Assembly: GCF_022539315.1 (NCBI RefSeq)
Contig: NC_066313.1
Location: 12,217,764 to 12,281,763 of the forward strand
Length of the DNA: 64,000 bases
Reading direction: 5' to 3'
Origin: Serinus canaria
Taxonomy: Eukaryota; Chordata; Aves; Passeriformes; Fringillidae
The notes beneath the pieces are model-generated. The model was given only the letters and a program-made list of their open reading frames with translations, did no database searches and was not told the DNA's origin. The position numbers and the translations under genes were made by a program. How positions within the stretch are numbered: the stretch's first letter is position 1; every line of letters begins with the position of its first letter. This document shows positions 23,811-36,360 of this stretch, one piece after another.

Positions 23811-26800
23811 CAAACCAGCCTTTAAAAGGGTGAGTAAATAAGGTATCCTAATTTACTGGTGTTTACTCAATTACTGCCTCCAATATTTAAACTTGGTAGT
23901 AGTTTATGTATCTAAAAATTTATAAAATTCTTGTGTGCCTGCCATTAATTTCTATCTTTCTAAATAATTGAGTGATCTAAAAAACTTAAATTATTTTTTT
24001 TATTTGGTGGTGTTATTATAAGTTTTATGTATTTATTCTTGAAACAAGTTAATTATATTTCTCTTTAAATATTAAATTGAATAAGAATGAACAATAGTAA
24101 ACAGTAAAAAATCATTATAGGGGTATGAAAAAAGGAAGTAAAAATATAATAATCTCTCAGTATATCATTGAAAAATAGACAAGACACAGTAGGACTTTAA
24201 AAGAAAAAAAGTACAAAAAGACTTGAGATAATTTTAAGCTTCAGGTTGAGATTTTTAGCAGCCACAGGTCCTCTGTCCACATTAATTACTTTGCTAATGT
24301 CAGCTCCTGTGTCTGCCTTTGGATCTCTGAGTGATATTCCACAAGGCATTTCTCTTTTTCCTCTATGTCAGCAAGTAATAAATAGTACTCTTTAGGAAAC
24401 TGCATCACATCCTCACCATCAAAAAAGATCTCTGGCTGCATTTATAGATTTCCCATTTGCAGTATCGGAGACATTAAAATTGTGGTGAGTTGGGAGATCC
24501 TCTCCAAAGCAAAATACTTACCTGTCAGAATGTAAATACAGAGGAAAACTGATGAAACAACATCAATCAAACGATTGTGTGTACTTTTCACTTTTTACTT
24601 TCACTAGAGTTCCACTGAGAGTGAACTTCTTTTTGTATTTAAACTTAATGCCTTTGCTCTTCTTTCTAACTAACTAACTGGGATGTTTTAAGTCTCCTCC
24701 CTTATAAAAAAATGCTCTTACTGACTTTGATATCAGGGCTATTGGACCTACTTATTCTGCTGCCATGCCCTCTGCCATGATTGTATTCTGGAAAACCTGG
24801 CATGAGAATGGGAAAACATTTCCCAAAGTGTGCTGTCTATTAAGAACTGTGCAACAAATCACATATTTTGTTAAGTGTGTCTAATTCAAATCTATGGATA
24901 ATTCAAATCACTGAAATGTTAAAATGACATGTTTGATAATGGAGGAATTTACAGTAATGTATCCATTGGAAAGTAGTAGGAAGTAATCACACTTTTAAAA
25001 TATCTGGTCACATTGTCACTTTATTCACATGATTGTATTGTGCATTGCATGGGAAAAGGACAGAGCAATTTATGTTCTTATCTTTAACCAAATACTTCTA
25101 TTAAAGACAAAAAAGAGACTTTTTCTACTTTAAACATGGGGCTTCTTTTAGTCTTTTTTTAAAACAGATGACTAATTTTGGTAAATATTATTACAGTGAA
25201 ATTGTAGGGTAAGGTACTTCTCTGCTTGCGTTAAAAAATAGAAGATTATTCTTATCCTAAACAGAAACAACCATAATTCTTGGGGAAAGCTATGTACTGT
25301 ATGTCAGCATTCCAAACAACTGTGCAGAGCTTCCAAACATGTAGTGCTGTGTGGCAAACACTTCTGGAATATTAGCTTCCAACTTCCCACAGTCTGATTC
25401 ATTGCCTTAATTTCAGCTTTAAACTCCGTGCTGGAAGTGTTCAGATTCTTTTCTCACAGGAGTTTTCAAAAGTATTAATTAAAATATAATAAAATAAAGT
25501 GAGTGGTTGAACGGTTTTCGGAACTACTTTGAATTTTACTACAGAGAGGAGCCTGGCAGGGTGCACACAGCACATTCCAGGGAAGCAGCAGCAGTGTAGG
25601 GCAGCTCTGCTAATTCATTTAGCTCCAGGAAGCCATACATCAGAAGCTGTGTCGCTGGAGTAATTTGCCAAAATGATGATTGCTTCTTTGGAGGCAAGGA
25701 AGTCCAAATCACTTCAAAAACTTTTCACAAAGAAATGTAGAACTGTGGGGTTTAAACCCAGAAGGCCACATTCTGCACTATCATATCTAGTCCCCTGTGG
25801 TGGGGAACATTTGAAAAAGTGGCAGCTGTCTCCTCTGGAATCATGAATTTAGGATGTCCAAAAGTGTATCACTTCCCAAAAAGGTTATATATCCCTGGTT
25901 TATATCGGCATATTTTTGTGGAAAGTAGGAAAATAATGATTTACTTAACCCTATTGCAGGCCTCATTCAAGCAACAAGTTTTAATCAAAAGTTATAGTAA
26001 CAAAGAGTTACATTCCTCAGATCAAAAGTTGAAATGCCTTAGATAACTGCTTAAAACATGATATGGAAAGCTGTACCTCATGAAAGTAAGGATCAAGCTA
26101 ACTCATCATTCTGTTTCTGGGTATACATTGGCTTAGGAAGGTAAATCAATATATACTATGAGGTTTAAATTGCTTTTTTTTTGCAAATTATTCCAGATTC
26201 TGACAATATTCAGGGTGAAAATTATATCAACAAATATCTCCGAAAAATCAAAATAAGAGTAGTAGAAATTGGTGTTTTCTGGTTTTAATAGAAAAGGGAA
26301 AATGTGGTAAAAAGAATTTAGGGAAACATTTCTAACTGGCCTCAATAAATCTATCTTGTTCTTTTTTGAACATGTTTTTTCTTCTAATTTTTACAGAAAT
26401 GTTCTTCTGGCTGGTAGTTTAGGATTACTGCCTGATTGTTTAACTTGGTGTTGATTGCTCCTTGCCTTGGGAGCCAGTTCATTAGAAACAAATACTCATA
26501 GTTCTTCATAGCCACTGTGACTTTCTCTGCAGAGGAATTATTTTGGACATGTACTGGATTTCTTTCCACAAGATTTTGGGATTTTTTTTTTCTTGGATGC
26601 TCCATTTAATTCACACTGTTATGAGAATTGTCCCTAAATTATTTTTAGGAAGAACAGGGTAAAATGTGATTTTTTTTTTTCTGAGAATTCCAAGTGTCTG
26701 TGTTTTCTTCCAACTGGTTTTAATTTTGTTGTTTTTCCTTTTATGCTGAGATGTGCCTGTCTCCATTATTGCCCAGAAAATCTCACTAATGGCATGCATT

Positions 26801-28339
26801 AGAGTATTCATTTAACTTGGAAAATATTACATTTGATACATTGATGAGGATTCTCTTATCCTATATGCTTAATTTTTCTCCTTTTATGTTTTATTCCCTG
26901 TGGAGCAATCTAGGAATTTCTCCCTCAAGATGTTAAGACACAAGATTTTTTGTTATCATTTTGTTATATTTTGGATAAAACTCTGAAGAAAAACAAGAGG
27001 TCCTCATGCAAGGATATCTCAGGTGACAAAGAGGTGCTAAAGAAAGCAATCCATATGTATACAGATGTATTTAAGCACATAATTACATGTTTTACAAGTT
27101 TTTGTTGTTGTAATTTTTTTGTTTTCTTTTTGAAGATGCTGGGTTTTACCTCAACTCAGAAATAGATCCTGAATATAAAAATAGCACTTTTCACCTAGGA
27201 AGGAAGGTGCCCATAAAAGCTAAGACAGCCAGAGGATAATGCTAGATCTCTTATTTTATTTTTTCTTTTTTTTTTTTCTCATGGAAAACTTAATGTAATC
27301 TGGGCCAATTATTTATCTTTTTTTTTTTCTATTATCCATAACAAAGAAACATATTTGTATCCCAGTTGCTTTTCAGGTCTATCTTTAACAGTAGGTATTC
27401 TTTAAAAAAAATGTTTAATTCATATAACTTCAGAATTAATACTGGTTTCTTCTTAATACTTCTATTAGTTTCTTCTAGAAGCTTAGATTTACTTTAGATA
27501 AACTAAATCTTCTAACACTCTGGAGCAAGAGAGACCAACCTAAAAATATATCTGGCTTTTTGCCTCGATTTTTTTCCAACAGTTTCAAAAAGAAACAATA
27601 TATAACCTGGGGAAGTTATCCATGTGCTGAATTGCTTTAGGAGATTCTCTTTTATCACTTAAAGTGCTCAGTGAATTTTACTTCATGTTGCAGTTAAGGA
27701 CTGCAGCACAGGGATCTGATTCATTTTTGAAGATATTTTCTCATTTTCTGTCTCATGAAGGGAGGAATGACTCTTTCTTTGACCCTTACTTGGTATATTT
27801 AAAGCTCAGTCATAGAAGAGTTTGCAGTGGGTGTTTTGTTTTGTTTTTTGAAGTGGGCAAGTAACAATGTTAGAAGTGATATCCCAAAAAACAGGTGCTT
27901 CTATAACATCTACTGTATTGCAGTAAGTCAAATGTAAATTAGCATAATGGAAATATCTCCATCTGGAGATGAGTGTGGAAGAAACCACACATCTAACAAT
28001 GGAATGACCTTTTTTTTCTCCTTGTCCTACCTATCTTTGGCCTCACAGTATTGATAGATACCTTTAACACCCTACTTCTTTAATGGTTTAGGATAATTCA
28101 CATATGACTTCCCTTTTAATGAACTGAGATAAATCATCCACTCTTTCATCTTCTTGATCCTGTTTTTTGCACTCCCCTTCCCCTTCCTTTCCTGCTCTGA
28201 TCTTCCTATTCTCAGAAAACAAAAAAAAAAAAAAATCTCTTGGTAATAAAGTACACAAAGACTTTTTTCTAACTCTCCAATAGAAGTTGTTTTTCTGACA
28301 GGAGCTTTCCTCAGCCAGTGGCATCCTTAGCTGCCCCTT
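22843..28339. other. Mostly unique sequence, no gene recognised
   Basis: No gene recognised. 23195-23610 is GC-richer and has two successive minus-strand frames (23420-23608, 23195-23416) without recognisable domains. A 28-A run follows an AATAAA at 23775 (separate entry). 25540-25660 is a GC-richer patch. T-rich runs lie at 27260-27330, and a run of 14 A at about 28222. Confidence 0.45.
23775..23810 (+). repeat. AATAAA followed by 28-A tract
   Basis: AATAAA at 23775-23780, then GC, then 28 consecutive A. The order recalls the 3' end of a retrocopied mRNA. However, the signal-to-tail spacing is shorter than usual, I recognise no transcript upstream, and no flanking direct repeat is evident. 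It may simply be an A-rich microsatellite. Confidence 0.8.
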
Positions 28340-28373
28340 TGTCATGGTTTCAGCTGGGGTAGTGTCAATTTCT
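28340..28373 (+). mobile_element. 5' end of an avian ERV LTR (left remnant)
   Basis: It begins TGTCATGGTTTCAGCTGGGG, the sense start of the avian LTR family whose other end lies at 28680-28847 and whose fuller copy is at 44941-45574 in the opposite orientation. About 34 bp remain before CR1 sequence begins. Confidence 0.75.
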
Positions 28374-28668
28374 GGGAGGGGATCTTATCAATGCCTACAA
28401 ATATCCTAAGGGCAAGGGTCCAGAGGGTGGGACCCCAATTTTTTCAGTGATGCCCAGTGACTGGACAAAGGGCAGCAGGCACAAATGTAACCGGGGGAAA
28501 ATCCACCCAAATATGAGGAAAACTTCTTTACTTAGAGGGTGGCACAGCACTAAAACAGGCTGCCCAGAACCTCTCTGGGGGTGTGCTCACAGTCCTGCGC
28601 AGCCTGCTCTAGATTGGTGGTCTCCAGAGATCCCTTCCAATCCCAAATATTCTGTGATAAAATGCAGA
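28374..28668 (+). mobile_element. CR1 LINE 3' end lying inside an LTR
   Basis: CR1 blocks occur in order: GATCTTATCAATGCCTACAA, the GTGATGCCCAGTGACTGGAC block, CAAAGGGCAGCAGGCACAAA, ATGAGGAAAACTTCTTTAC, CAGGCTGCCCAGAACCTCTC and a degenerate tail CCCTTCCAATCCCAAATATT. LTR sequence of one family flanks it on both sides, so it appears nested in, or recombined into, that LTR. The minor frame at 28447-28707 is spurious. Confidence 0.88.
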
Positions 28669-28679
28669 ATTATTTTTTT

Positions 28680-28847
28680 TTATTTATCTATTTATTTATT
28701 TAAATGATTAAATTTCAATTGTTTTTATTTCAGCCCACAAAGGTCTGTCACTTTTACCCTTCCAATTCCCTTTTCCCCATCTTCTGAGGAAAGAGTGAGC
28801 AAGTGGCTGTGTGGGGCTTAGCTGCTGTTTGGGGTTGAACCACAGCA
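28680..28847 (+). mobile_element. 3' end of the same avian ERV LTR (right remnant)
   Basis: It matches the R/U5 end of the family: an ATTAAA signal-like segment at about 28708, a CCCACAAAGG block, CTTTTACCCTTCC, CCTTTTCCCCATCTT, then GTGGGGCTTAGCTGCTG and the terminal GGTTGAACCACAGCA. The central several hundred bases of the LTR are missing compared with the copy at 44941-45574. A (TTTA)n stretch sits at the junction (28671-28706). Confidence 0.75.
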
Positions 28848-31229
28848 GAAACCATAGATCATGAAGAACTTTTCTTTGGAAAGGGAAGATTTAGTTGCAA
28901 GAATGGAAAAAAAAACTTGTGGGTAGAAGATGAGAATGCAAGTGATAGATGAGGTGATAAAGCAGGGCACAGGAGAGATTAACAGGTTTAGTTCTCTTCA
29001 AGAGATAGCAGATTCTTAAAGCATCTCCATTTCTTGTCAAAACAAACCCTAAACTCCTAGCTGTCTTTTTCAGTTGGCGGCACTAAGTCTTTTCATCAAT
29101 GCAGTTAAAAAATTTGAAATAAAGAAAATAAAGAAGATTAAAAAGAAAGATTCAGTCACCCAAAATTCGCTATTTGCTGTGTTTTCATGATGTAACCATT
29201 GTTTCTTCTGTTTATTTCTTGGTCTCACAGTCACAAAAATGTACCTGTTTTGACAGTTGTTAGTTAATCTTGATGTAAGAATACTGCACATTTCCAATAT
29301 TTTACTTTTCTCACTTTGCTCACAAAGATTTGGCATTTACAGCTGCTCCTCTTACACTTCCCCAGAGGATTCTGAAGAAAAACCTGACTCAGGAACAGAT
29401 TGGCACAGAGCAAAGTCCTGGTGTCAACTCTCCACTAATTAGGTAAATGTACACTAGAGGTTACATTTAGACTATCCATTTCCATCAGTATCTCAGATTT
29501 AATAGTGCAGTCACTATGTCTCATAGCTTCTTCAAAAGCAATTATTTTGACAATTATTAGGAGATGTTATAAATAATTCAGGACAGAATAGTGCAAAACA
29601 AATCTATTAAGACAAAAGCCCTGGGGCAGAAAAGCCTGGATCTTGAGAAGTCATGAACAAAACACTTTTCTTGAAGACCAAGTTTCCCACCACACATCTG
29701 TGCACAAGAGCGGCCAAAACAGGTCACAAAATGTGTAACATTATCATTCTAACATTGTAACTCCCATGCTAAACACTTACCTAATGCAAATAAGGGAACT
29801 GAGATTCCTTTAACTAAAAAAAAACCCTGGAAATGTTGTCTTGAAACATACCGGGTAAATTTGACAGTGTTACCCCATCAAGACTGAAGACTCAGCAAAG
29901 ATGGGAGGAAGGGCTGGAGGAGGCCTGGGTTGCCCTCAGAACAGAGATGTCCAGTGTGCTGGAAGCAGAGACCTCAGTCTGTTCTGCAATGTGTAGCAGG
30001 GAGTGACAGTTTCCTGGATATATGTGGAGAGATCATTTAAATATTTTTTTCCAGTTGCTTTAGGCTGTTGATTTTTAAATCTTCAAATGTAGATAATGAA
30101 GCTCAGGGGGATAAGCAGCACCTGCAAAGCAGCCCCTGTACACTGCATTGTTTTCTTTCAAAGCATTTTATGTGGTGACTGTGTCAGGCTGAATTTAGCT
30201 CATAATTTGTAAGGATTCTGGGTAAAACAGTATAGTTGTGTACAATACATCACACAAGAAAACTATTCTAAGTGGAATCTGGTCTGCCAGTAATAAGAGC
30301 ATGAATGTTTATATGTTTTAGGAAGTTTTATTTGGTACATTACGGTTGAGTAATACATTCAAAATATGTTTTAATTGTTTGAAAAATTGTCTGATTAATG
30401 TAATAGCCTAGGATTAATGATATGCATAAGATGCACAGTTGTTTCCATTATGCCTGCAAAATCCTTGTAGCCAAAATATTATCATATGCTTTTCTTTTCT
30501 TTCCTATTTTTATGAATAAGCTTGTGCTGTTGCAATCCATCTGTGTCTCTTGGATCCTATCCAAAGGCTTTCCATGCTCCATTGCCAATACCTATATATC
30601 CTGTCATAGAATTAAGTAAGTGGACACATACAGATATCTATAAATATGTGGCATTCTTCCATTACAATTATATATTGAAGAGATAAATCATTGAAGACTG
30701 GCAAGGCATGGCTTCTAAAAAAAACACAAACCAACCCACTCAAACAATTTATCCTGCTTTAAGTTACAAAAAAACCTGGTACTGCACTTTCTAGAGAGAT
30801 ATTTAAAAGGCTGACTTTACTACAATTTGTCAATTTGGTTTTGTCAAAAGGAGATGAGAAGTTCTGAGCAATTCTGATCAAGAATGATTAATTTAGAAGT
30901 ATTTAATTGTACTTTTAGAATGGAGTTGCTAATTGGATTATTTGACTTTCTGAGCCTCAGTGCCCATAATCAATTCTGCATGCTGAATGTTAAATATTGG
31001 ATAAATCATTCGATTCTCTCTACCACAAAAAGAAGGTGAAAATTATTATTTTTAAATTGAATGTCACCAACAGTGTAAAAGAGATGTGTATCTTTGCTCA
31101 TAGTACTTAACATCTCATAGCTGGCCAGATTTTTTTTTTTTTTCAACATATCTCCAGACAGAGGAAGTACAAGAAGGTGTCTGGGTCCTGCCAGGAGGGA
31201 TTTTTCAAAAGTTAATTGTGTCTGGACAA
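28848..31229. other. Unique sequence, no gene seen
   Basis: No gene or recognisable transposon. 29870-30010 is a small GC-richer patch. A 14-T run lies at 31130. Frames at 29070-29336 and 30422-30619 are AT-rich without domains. Confidence 0.5.
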
Positions 31230-31296
31230 TCCAGTTGCCTGTTTCAGTGAGATGACTGGTTTTGTGGACAAGGACACAGCACAGGATATTACATGC
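31230..31296 (+). mobile_element. CR1 LINE reverse-transcriptase remnant, left part
   Basis: The short frame MTGFVDKDTAQDI matches the position in CR1 reverse transcriptase that precedes the conserved YLDF-type core. It is interrupted by an LTR insertion and resumes at 32315. The left limit of the CR1 copy is uncertain because upstream sequence is degenerate. Confidence 0.7.
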
Positions 31297-32314
31297 TGCA
31301 GTGGGTTGACCCTGGCTGGATGCTAGGCACCCACCAAAGCTGCTCTAACACTTCTGCAGGTGGACAAGGGAGAGAAAGTAAGATAAAAGGTTCAGGAGCT
31401 AAGGACAGAGAAAGGTCACTCCAAATACTCCCACATGCAAAACAGATTCAACTTGAGGATATTGATTGACTCTAATACTAAAAAATCAGTGCAGGATAAT
31501 AATAAATAAATCTTAAATCCGCCTTAATCTCCTTTCTGGGCTCTGCTTCTTCCCCCCAGCAGTGCAGGGAGACAGGAATGGGGGTTATGGTCTGTTCATC
31601 ACCCATGACTTCTGATGCTGCATGGAGAGCAGTCCTTCCCCTGCTCCACCTCGGGGTCCCTCCCATGGGAGACAGTCCTCCATGAACTTCTCCAGTGTGA
31701 GTCCATCCCACAGGCTGCAGTTCTTCATGGACCACTGCAGAGTGGGTCACTCCAGGCACAGCCTGCTTCAGAGTGAGTCCCTCGTGGGGTCACAGTCCTG
31801 CCAACAAAGCTGCTCTAGAGTGGGCTCCTCTCTCCAAGGTCTGCAGGTCCCTGCCAGGAGGCTGTTCCAGCATGTTCCCGGGGTTTCCCAGGGGGTCAAA
31901 AGACTCCTCTGAGGCATCCACCTGTGCACACCATTTCCACAGGCTGGAAGTGAGCCTCTGCTCCTCCATGGACTGCCATGTGCTACAGGACACTGGTGTC
32001 TCACCACTGGCAGCAGGGGAATCTCAGCTCCAGCAGCTGAAGCACCTGCCCCTCCTTCTGATCTGAGTGTCTGCAGGGCTCTTCCAGTCACATATTTTCA
32101 CTCCTCTCTTCTCTGGCCACAATTACATTTTTGATTCACTTCAATATGCTATCACAGATATGATACTATCATTTCTGATTTGCTCGGTGGTGGGTCGATC
32201 CTAGAAACATGTGGCATTGGCTCTGCTGGACATGGGGAAAGCCTCTGGCAGCTTCTCTGAGAATCCATCCCTGTAGCCCCCTAGCAACCAAAACCTGGCC
32301 ACACAAACCCAACA
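31297..32314 (-). mobile_element. Solo LTR of an avian ERV, about 1 kb, inserted in CR1
   Basis: It is bounded by TGCAGTGGGTTGACCCTGGC and ACACAAACCCAACA, so a TG...CA element read on the minus strand. Inside are blocks typical of this long avian LTR: AACAGATTCAACTTGAGGAT, GGGAGACAGGAATGGGGGTT, and a series of imperfect units of about 35-45 bp built from CTGCAGTTCTTCATGG and CTCCAGTGTGAGTCC-like segments (31660-31960), then GGCATTGGCTCTGCTGGACA and CTGTAGCCCCCTAGCAACC. No internal retroviral genes are present. The frames at 31478-32091 arise from the GC-rich internal repeats. Possible target duplication is too decayed to be sure (ACATG left, TTATG right). Confidence 0.85.
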
Positions 32315-33035
32315 CTTATGTTTTGACTTTGTCCAGACCATCAACAAGGTTTCCTACAGCATTCCTACAGCCAAACTGGAGTTGCTGCATAAGTGGGCAG
32401 TAAGGTGTGGGGAAAAGGGACTGGACCATCAGGTTTAAAGGCTCAGATCACTGGCACAGCATCCACCTGGCTGTTTTTGACAGGTGGTGTCCCTCAGATA
32501 CTGGTACAAAAGGCAGAATGCCCACTCAGCCAGTCTGTGAGCAGTACCAATTGAGGTGGAGGGCTTTCTGCTCAGAGAGCACCCAGGAGGCTGGAGAAAT
32601 GGGCTGGAAAAAAACCTGGGAAGCTGAACAAAGCAAAGGGAAACTCTTGTAGCTGGGATGAACTAAGGTCACATAACAATAGGATCAGGGTGTCAACACA
32701 GCACTGTGTCCAGTTTTGGGCTTCTCATTACAAGAAATTAGTGGACAGACAGGAACAAGCCTTTTGGAGGACCACTAAGATTCTTATAGGGCTGGAACAC
32801 ATGGCATATGTGGAGAGATTAAAATAGTTGAGTTTTTCTATTCTCGAGTAAAGAAAAAAACAAACTAACTGCTGTATTCATGCTGGGTAATGGAAAGAGA
32901 GAAAATTAATTCAGAATTTGACTAGAAATTTCAACTAAATACAAGTAAGAACTTGGTCACCTTGGGTGTTTGTACTGCATTATCCAGAGAGATTATGAGA
33001 TCTCTGTACTTTGAGATTTTTAAAGTATGACTTGT
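32315..33035 (+). mobile_element. CR1 LINE, right part with decayed RT and 3' region
   Basis: It resumes the CR1 copy with GACTTTGTCCAGACCATCAA and CAAGGTTTCCTACAGCATTC, the nucleotide equivalent of the DFxKAFDTVSHSIL core of CR1 reverse transcriptase. It continues through TGTCCAGTTTTGGGCTTCTC and CATTACAAGAAATTAGTGG, then a region with deletions, to GCATTATCCAGAGAGATTAT near the 3' end. Many stops and indels show it is a dead copy. Frames at 32209-32652 are remnants and not functional. Confidence 0.8.
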
Positions 33036-35539
33036 GATTCTACCAGACAATCTCAGGAAGGCCATTTTAGTTTTCACAGTTTTCAGAGCACATTCTGAGT
33101 TCTTCAGGCCCCTTTAGGGCAGATATTTAGGTCCCCTTAACCCCATTGTCCTGTGACTGTACCATTCTACAAGACAGAAGCCAGAAATGCATGAAAACTC
33201 TTTTCCCTTAAGCTTCAGTAGCAATGTGAAATAGATAAAACACAAAAAAATTCTTAATGTCAAGCCTAATCTCAGTGCCTGTGTTCATCACACTGCTGAC
33301 CTCAAAAAGTCCTGCTTACTTGGTAGGCAGCTAAGAGGGCTGGCTCACTTAGTCTGTTGCAATAGTTGCAACCACAACACTAAATGATAAAAAACTGTAC
33401 TTTGCAAATGATAGATTGCATATGGTTTACAATTTCTTATTTCTTTTAGCACATTTATCAAAATCTTTCTCAAGATTCCAGTAGATGTTGTTCATTGATA
33501 TTCATATCTGGCATGACTTGCACACTATAGATATTCTTTATCCCTTTATATTCCTTTATATCCAATCAGGATTTTTTGGTGCCAAAGTTAAGAATTTTGG
33601 AGGCCACAATAATTAACACTTAGCAGTTTGGTAAGAACAGTTTGTTCCATGTGCTTTTATTAAGTATTCAATGATAATCCAAAATCATGATTTAAGTTGT
33701 TCAATAAAGCCTAAACCTCTGTAAAGTCTACATATAAAATCTTGTGGGTTTTTTTACCTCTGTGTTAGTAATATAGCAATCTAAATAAAATTTTTTAAGG
33801 AAGATTTGTTCCACCTTTGAAGAACAAAAACACTTGAAGAGAAACAAAGTGATCTTGTACTGTTTAAAAATCCCTGTATTCTAGCAAGTATCTGGATCAG
33901 TGGTCAAAGATCTATTAAAATTAACAGGATTCATCCAATGGTCTTTTGTTCATTTAAAGTGTAATTAATCCAAATTAAACTTGATTCTGGAGAGATTTTA
34001 AAAGGAAATAAAGTATCTTATGTCTCATTTAATCATAAGAGGGTATGAGTTATGCTCACTTCACTGTCACAAAGGCAAATGGGCATGTGCCCATCAAAAG
34101 GCAAATGTGCTACTAAATTTAAGGGACCTCAGCTTTTATGTCTCTGGACTAAAATATCCTATTTTGGTTGGAAAGAAAGAGTGTCACAACTGTCCAGCAG
34201 GTCTCGGAGGGTTAGTGTAGAAGCATCAAAAAATGCTTTCATTTAAATTCATGATCTGGGCTTATTCAACCTATGCTTGAACACTTTTTCATATTTAGCC
34301 TCATAAGAATTTCTTGTAGGAACATTTTCTCAGTTGGTAGGCTTTAGGAAAAGAAAAATTTATTTATAACTTCAGGGAACACCAGTTCATGGACTATGGA
34401 GGAACAACTTAAAAAGAACAGATATTTTTGAAGCAAATGAAAAAAATTTGAGAAAGATTTTTTTTTCTTTGATAATAATTGGAAAAAAATAAATTCCATA
34501 TTCTATCCATATCAATTTTTTTTCTCCCTTATGAATAGGTGTCATAATGAAAATGAATTCGGAGCATTTCTCTTAAATAAATAGAGCTGAAAATTTACTA
34601 GGGTTTAATTTTCAAATTGATTCACAAAAAAACCCTCTGAACTAAAGAAATTTCTTGGATAGGTTTAAGTGTGGGGGTGTGCACAGTTGTCACAGAAGAT
34701 TTTACAGCTGCATGTTGCTGTTATGCTGAGATGGATTTCTTCATGGGCAGTAAAATCATGAACAACAAGTGAGCTTGGTTGTCCTTCCATGGAAATGATG
34801 TTTGTTCTTAATTCTGCTGTGAAGGTGGCAAATCACTTAATTTACATAGGTATACAGTGATGAACATGACCTCAGCAATTAATGTTTTGCTTAACTAGAT
34901 ATTAATTATGTCAAGAGAGACTTTTCCATTAACACAAATAGGTGCTGGACTTTGGGCCCTGAAGAAAGCTTTGTATTTGATATAGGATTTATACCCCTAT
35001 AAATCTGGAAAACAGAAAGGGAATGTATATCATATGCATTCAAACAAAAACTTCAAATAAAGCTTGAAGCATTACTTTATTTATTGCTGCTGATAAAGTG
35101 TTTCTGCAAGAAACTGGCATTTATTTGCATGTTTTTTAGCAGCATGAGCAGGTTCCAAAATTATGAATTAAAATTCATGTCAACCTGTATTCATGAATTG
35201 CAAAAGATTAAGGGGAAAACATATTCAAATTTGGCTAGACTAGGTCAAGTACTGATTTGAGAGTGTGTAATGTCATTTGCAATGCAAGTGAGAAATAGGA
35301 ATTGGACACTAAAAGAACTCTTCAGTCAGTCATGTTTGCAAAATTTGCATTTCTGTTATAAAATTGTCCATATTTGTTGGTACCTAAAATCAGGGGAAAA
35401 TTGACCATTATGCCAGAAAGAATCTTGTCAACGCCTAGTTTGAATTTTCATAAATTTAATCTGAACAGGGTATTTGATTTCTGTTATAACACCTCTGATA
35501 AGAGCATTAACTTCTCAGTAATTACAATGAGGAACTCAG
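33036..35539. other. Unique AT-rich sequence, no gene seen
   Basis: No gene, RNA or transposon recognised. Frames at 34020-34246 and 35374-35601 are short and domainless. Confidence 0.5.
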
Positions 35540-36360
35540 GCTTCTGGGTTTCCTGGAGTTTCTGCTCATGTCCATGCTGGGACATTGCTCAGGCAATGTG
35601 ATACCCACTCCCTTTTCCCAACTTGCAGCTCAGAGCTTGATGAAGACATTGCACGATAAAAGTGGCTTCCCACAGGAGCTGGTGCTGAACATCAGATACA
35701 AGAATCTTCTTCTTCCTGAGCACCACTTCCATGACCCCTTACTGGAAGAGAAGGGAATCTCCATTGTTCTCTTGAGCTTTGCTGTCTTTGACTTTCTGTA
35801 GTCAATGGGCAACTGGTTTTGGGTCTTCAAGTCCATGGTAGAACAGCAGGGGTGGCAGCCAGAGAAGTGACAGCAGGATCATTGATCCACAGTGAGTGTC
35901 AGAAATATTTATTAGCCTCTTGCTGTCTTTTATTTTGTTTTTATAGCTGACTGTTTATTGCAGTCTCTGAAAGTGTGTTGGAGCATTTGCTGCAATTTGA
36001 ACACTTTCAGATCCTCTGTGACAGCAGCAGCAGCTCTGACTGCTTTCTCTGAAGCACCATGGAGCCAGCACACAGCTGTGTGACTGTAGGCACTGAGTGT
36101 GTCTGTCCTTCCTGAGAAACCCAGGGCATCATCCTGTTCCTGCCTGTGGGTGTCCATGTGCACCTCCCTTGAGAAAGTGCCCCTTCCCTGTTGCAGCCCT
36201 GGTTAATATCAGGAGCATCAAGGTCCCTTCTGTTGGGCCCTTCAGGACCTCACTGAAAAATTGGATTTAGCAGTGTGTCAGTAACCATGCCAGCCCTCCT
36301 CAGGAGGCACTCTTGGAGTGTGATCTCCTGCAGTGCCATAAATTCCTTGTTCAAGGATAT
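35540..36360. other. GC-richer unexplained patch, about 0.8 kb
   Basis: Composition rises clearly above the flanks. Frames occur on both strands (35568-35801 plus, 35630-35836 minus, 35930-36163 minus, 36275-36502 plus), each under 80 codons and without a domain I know. It shows no CR1 blocks and no LTR ends that I recognise. An ancient transposon, a decayed retrocopy or a conserved non-coding element are all possible. Confidence 0.35.

Noticed and set aside
31478..32091. Cluster of 67-107-codon frames on both strands
   Set aside because: All inside the GC-rich internal repeats of a solo LTR. They resemble no retroviral gag, pol or env.
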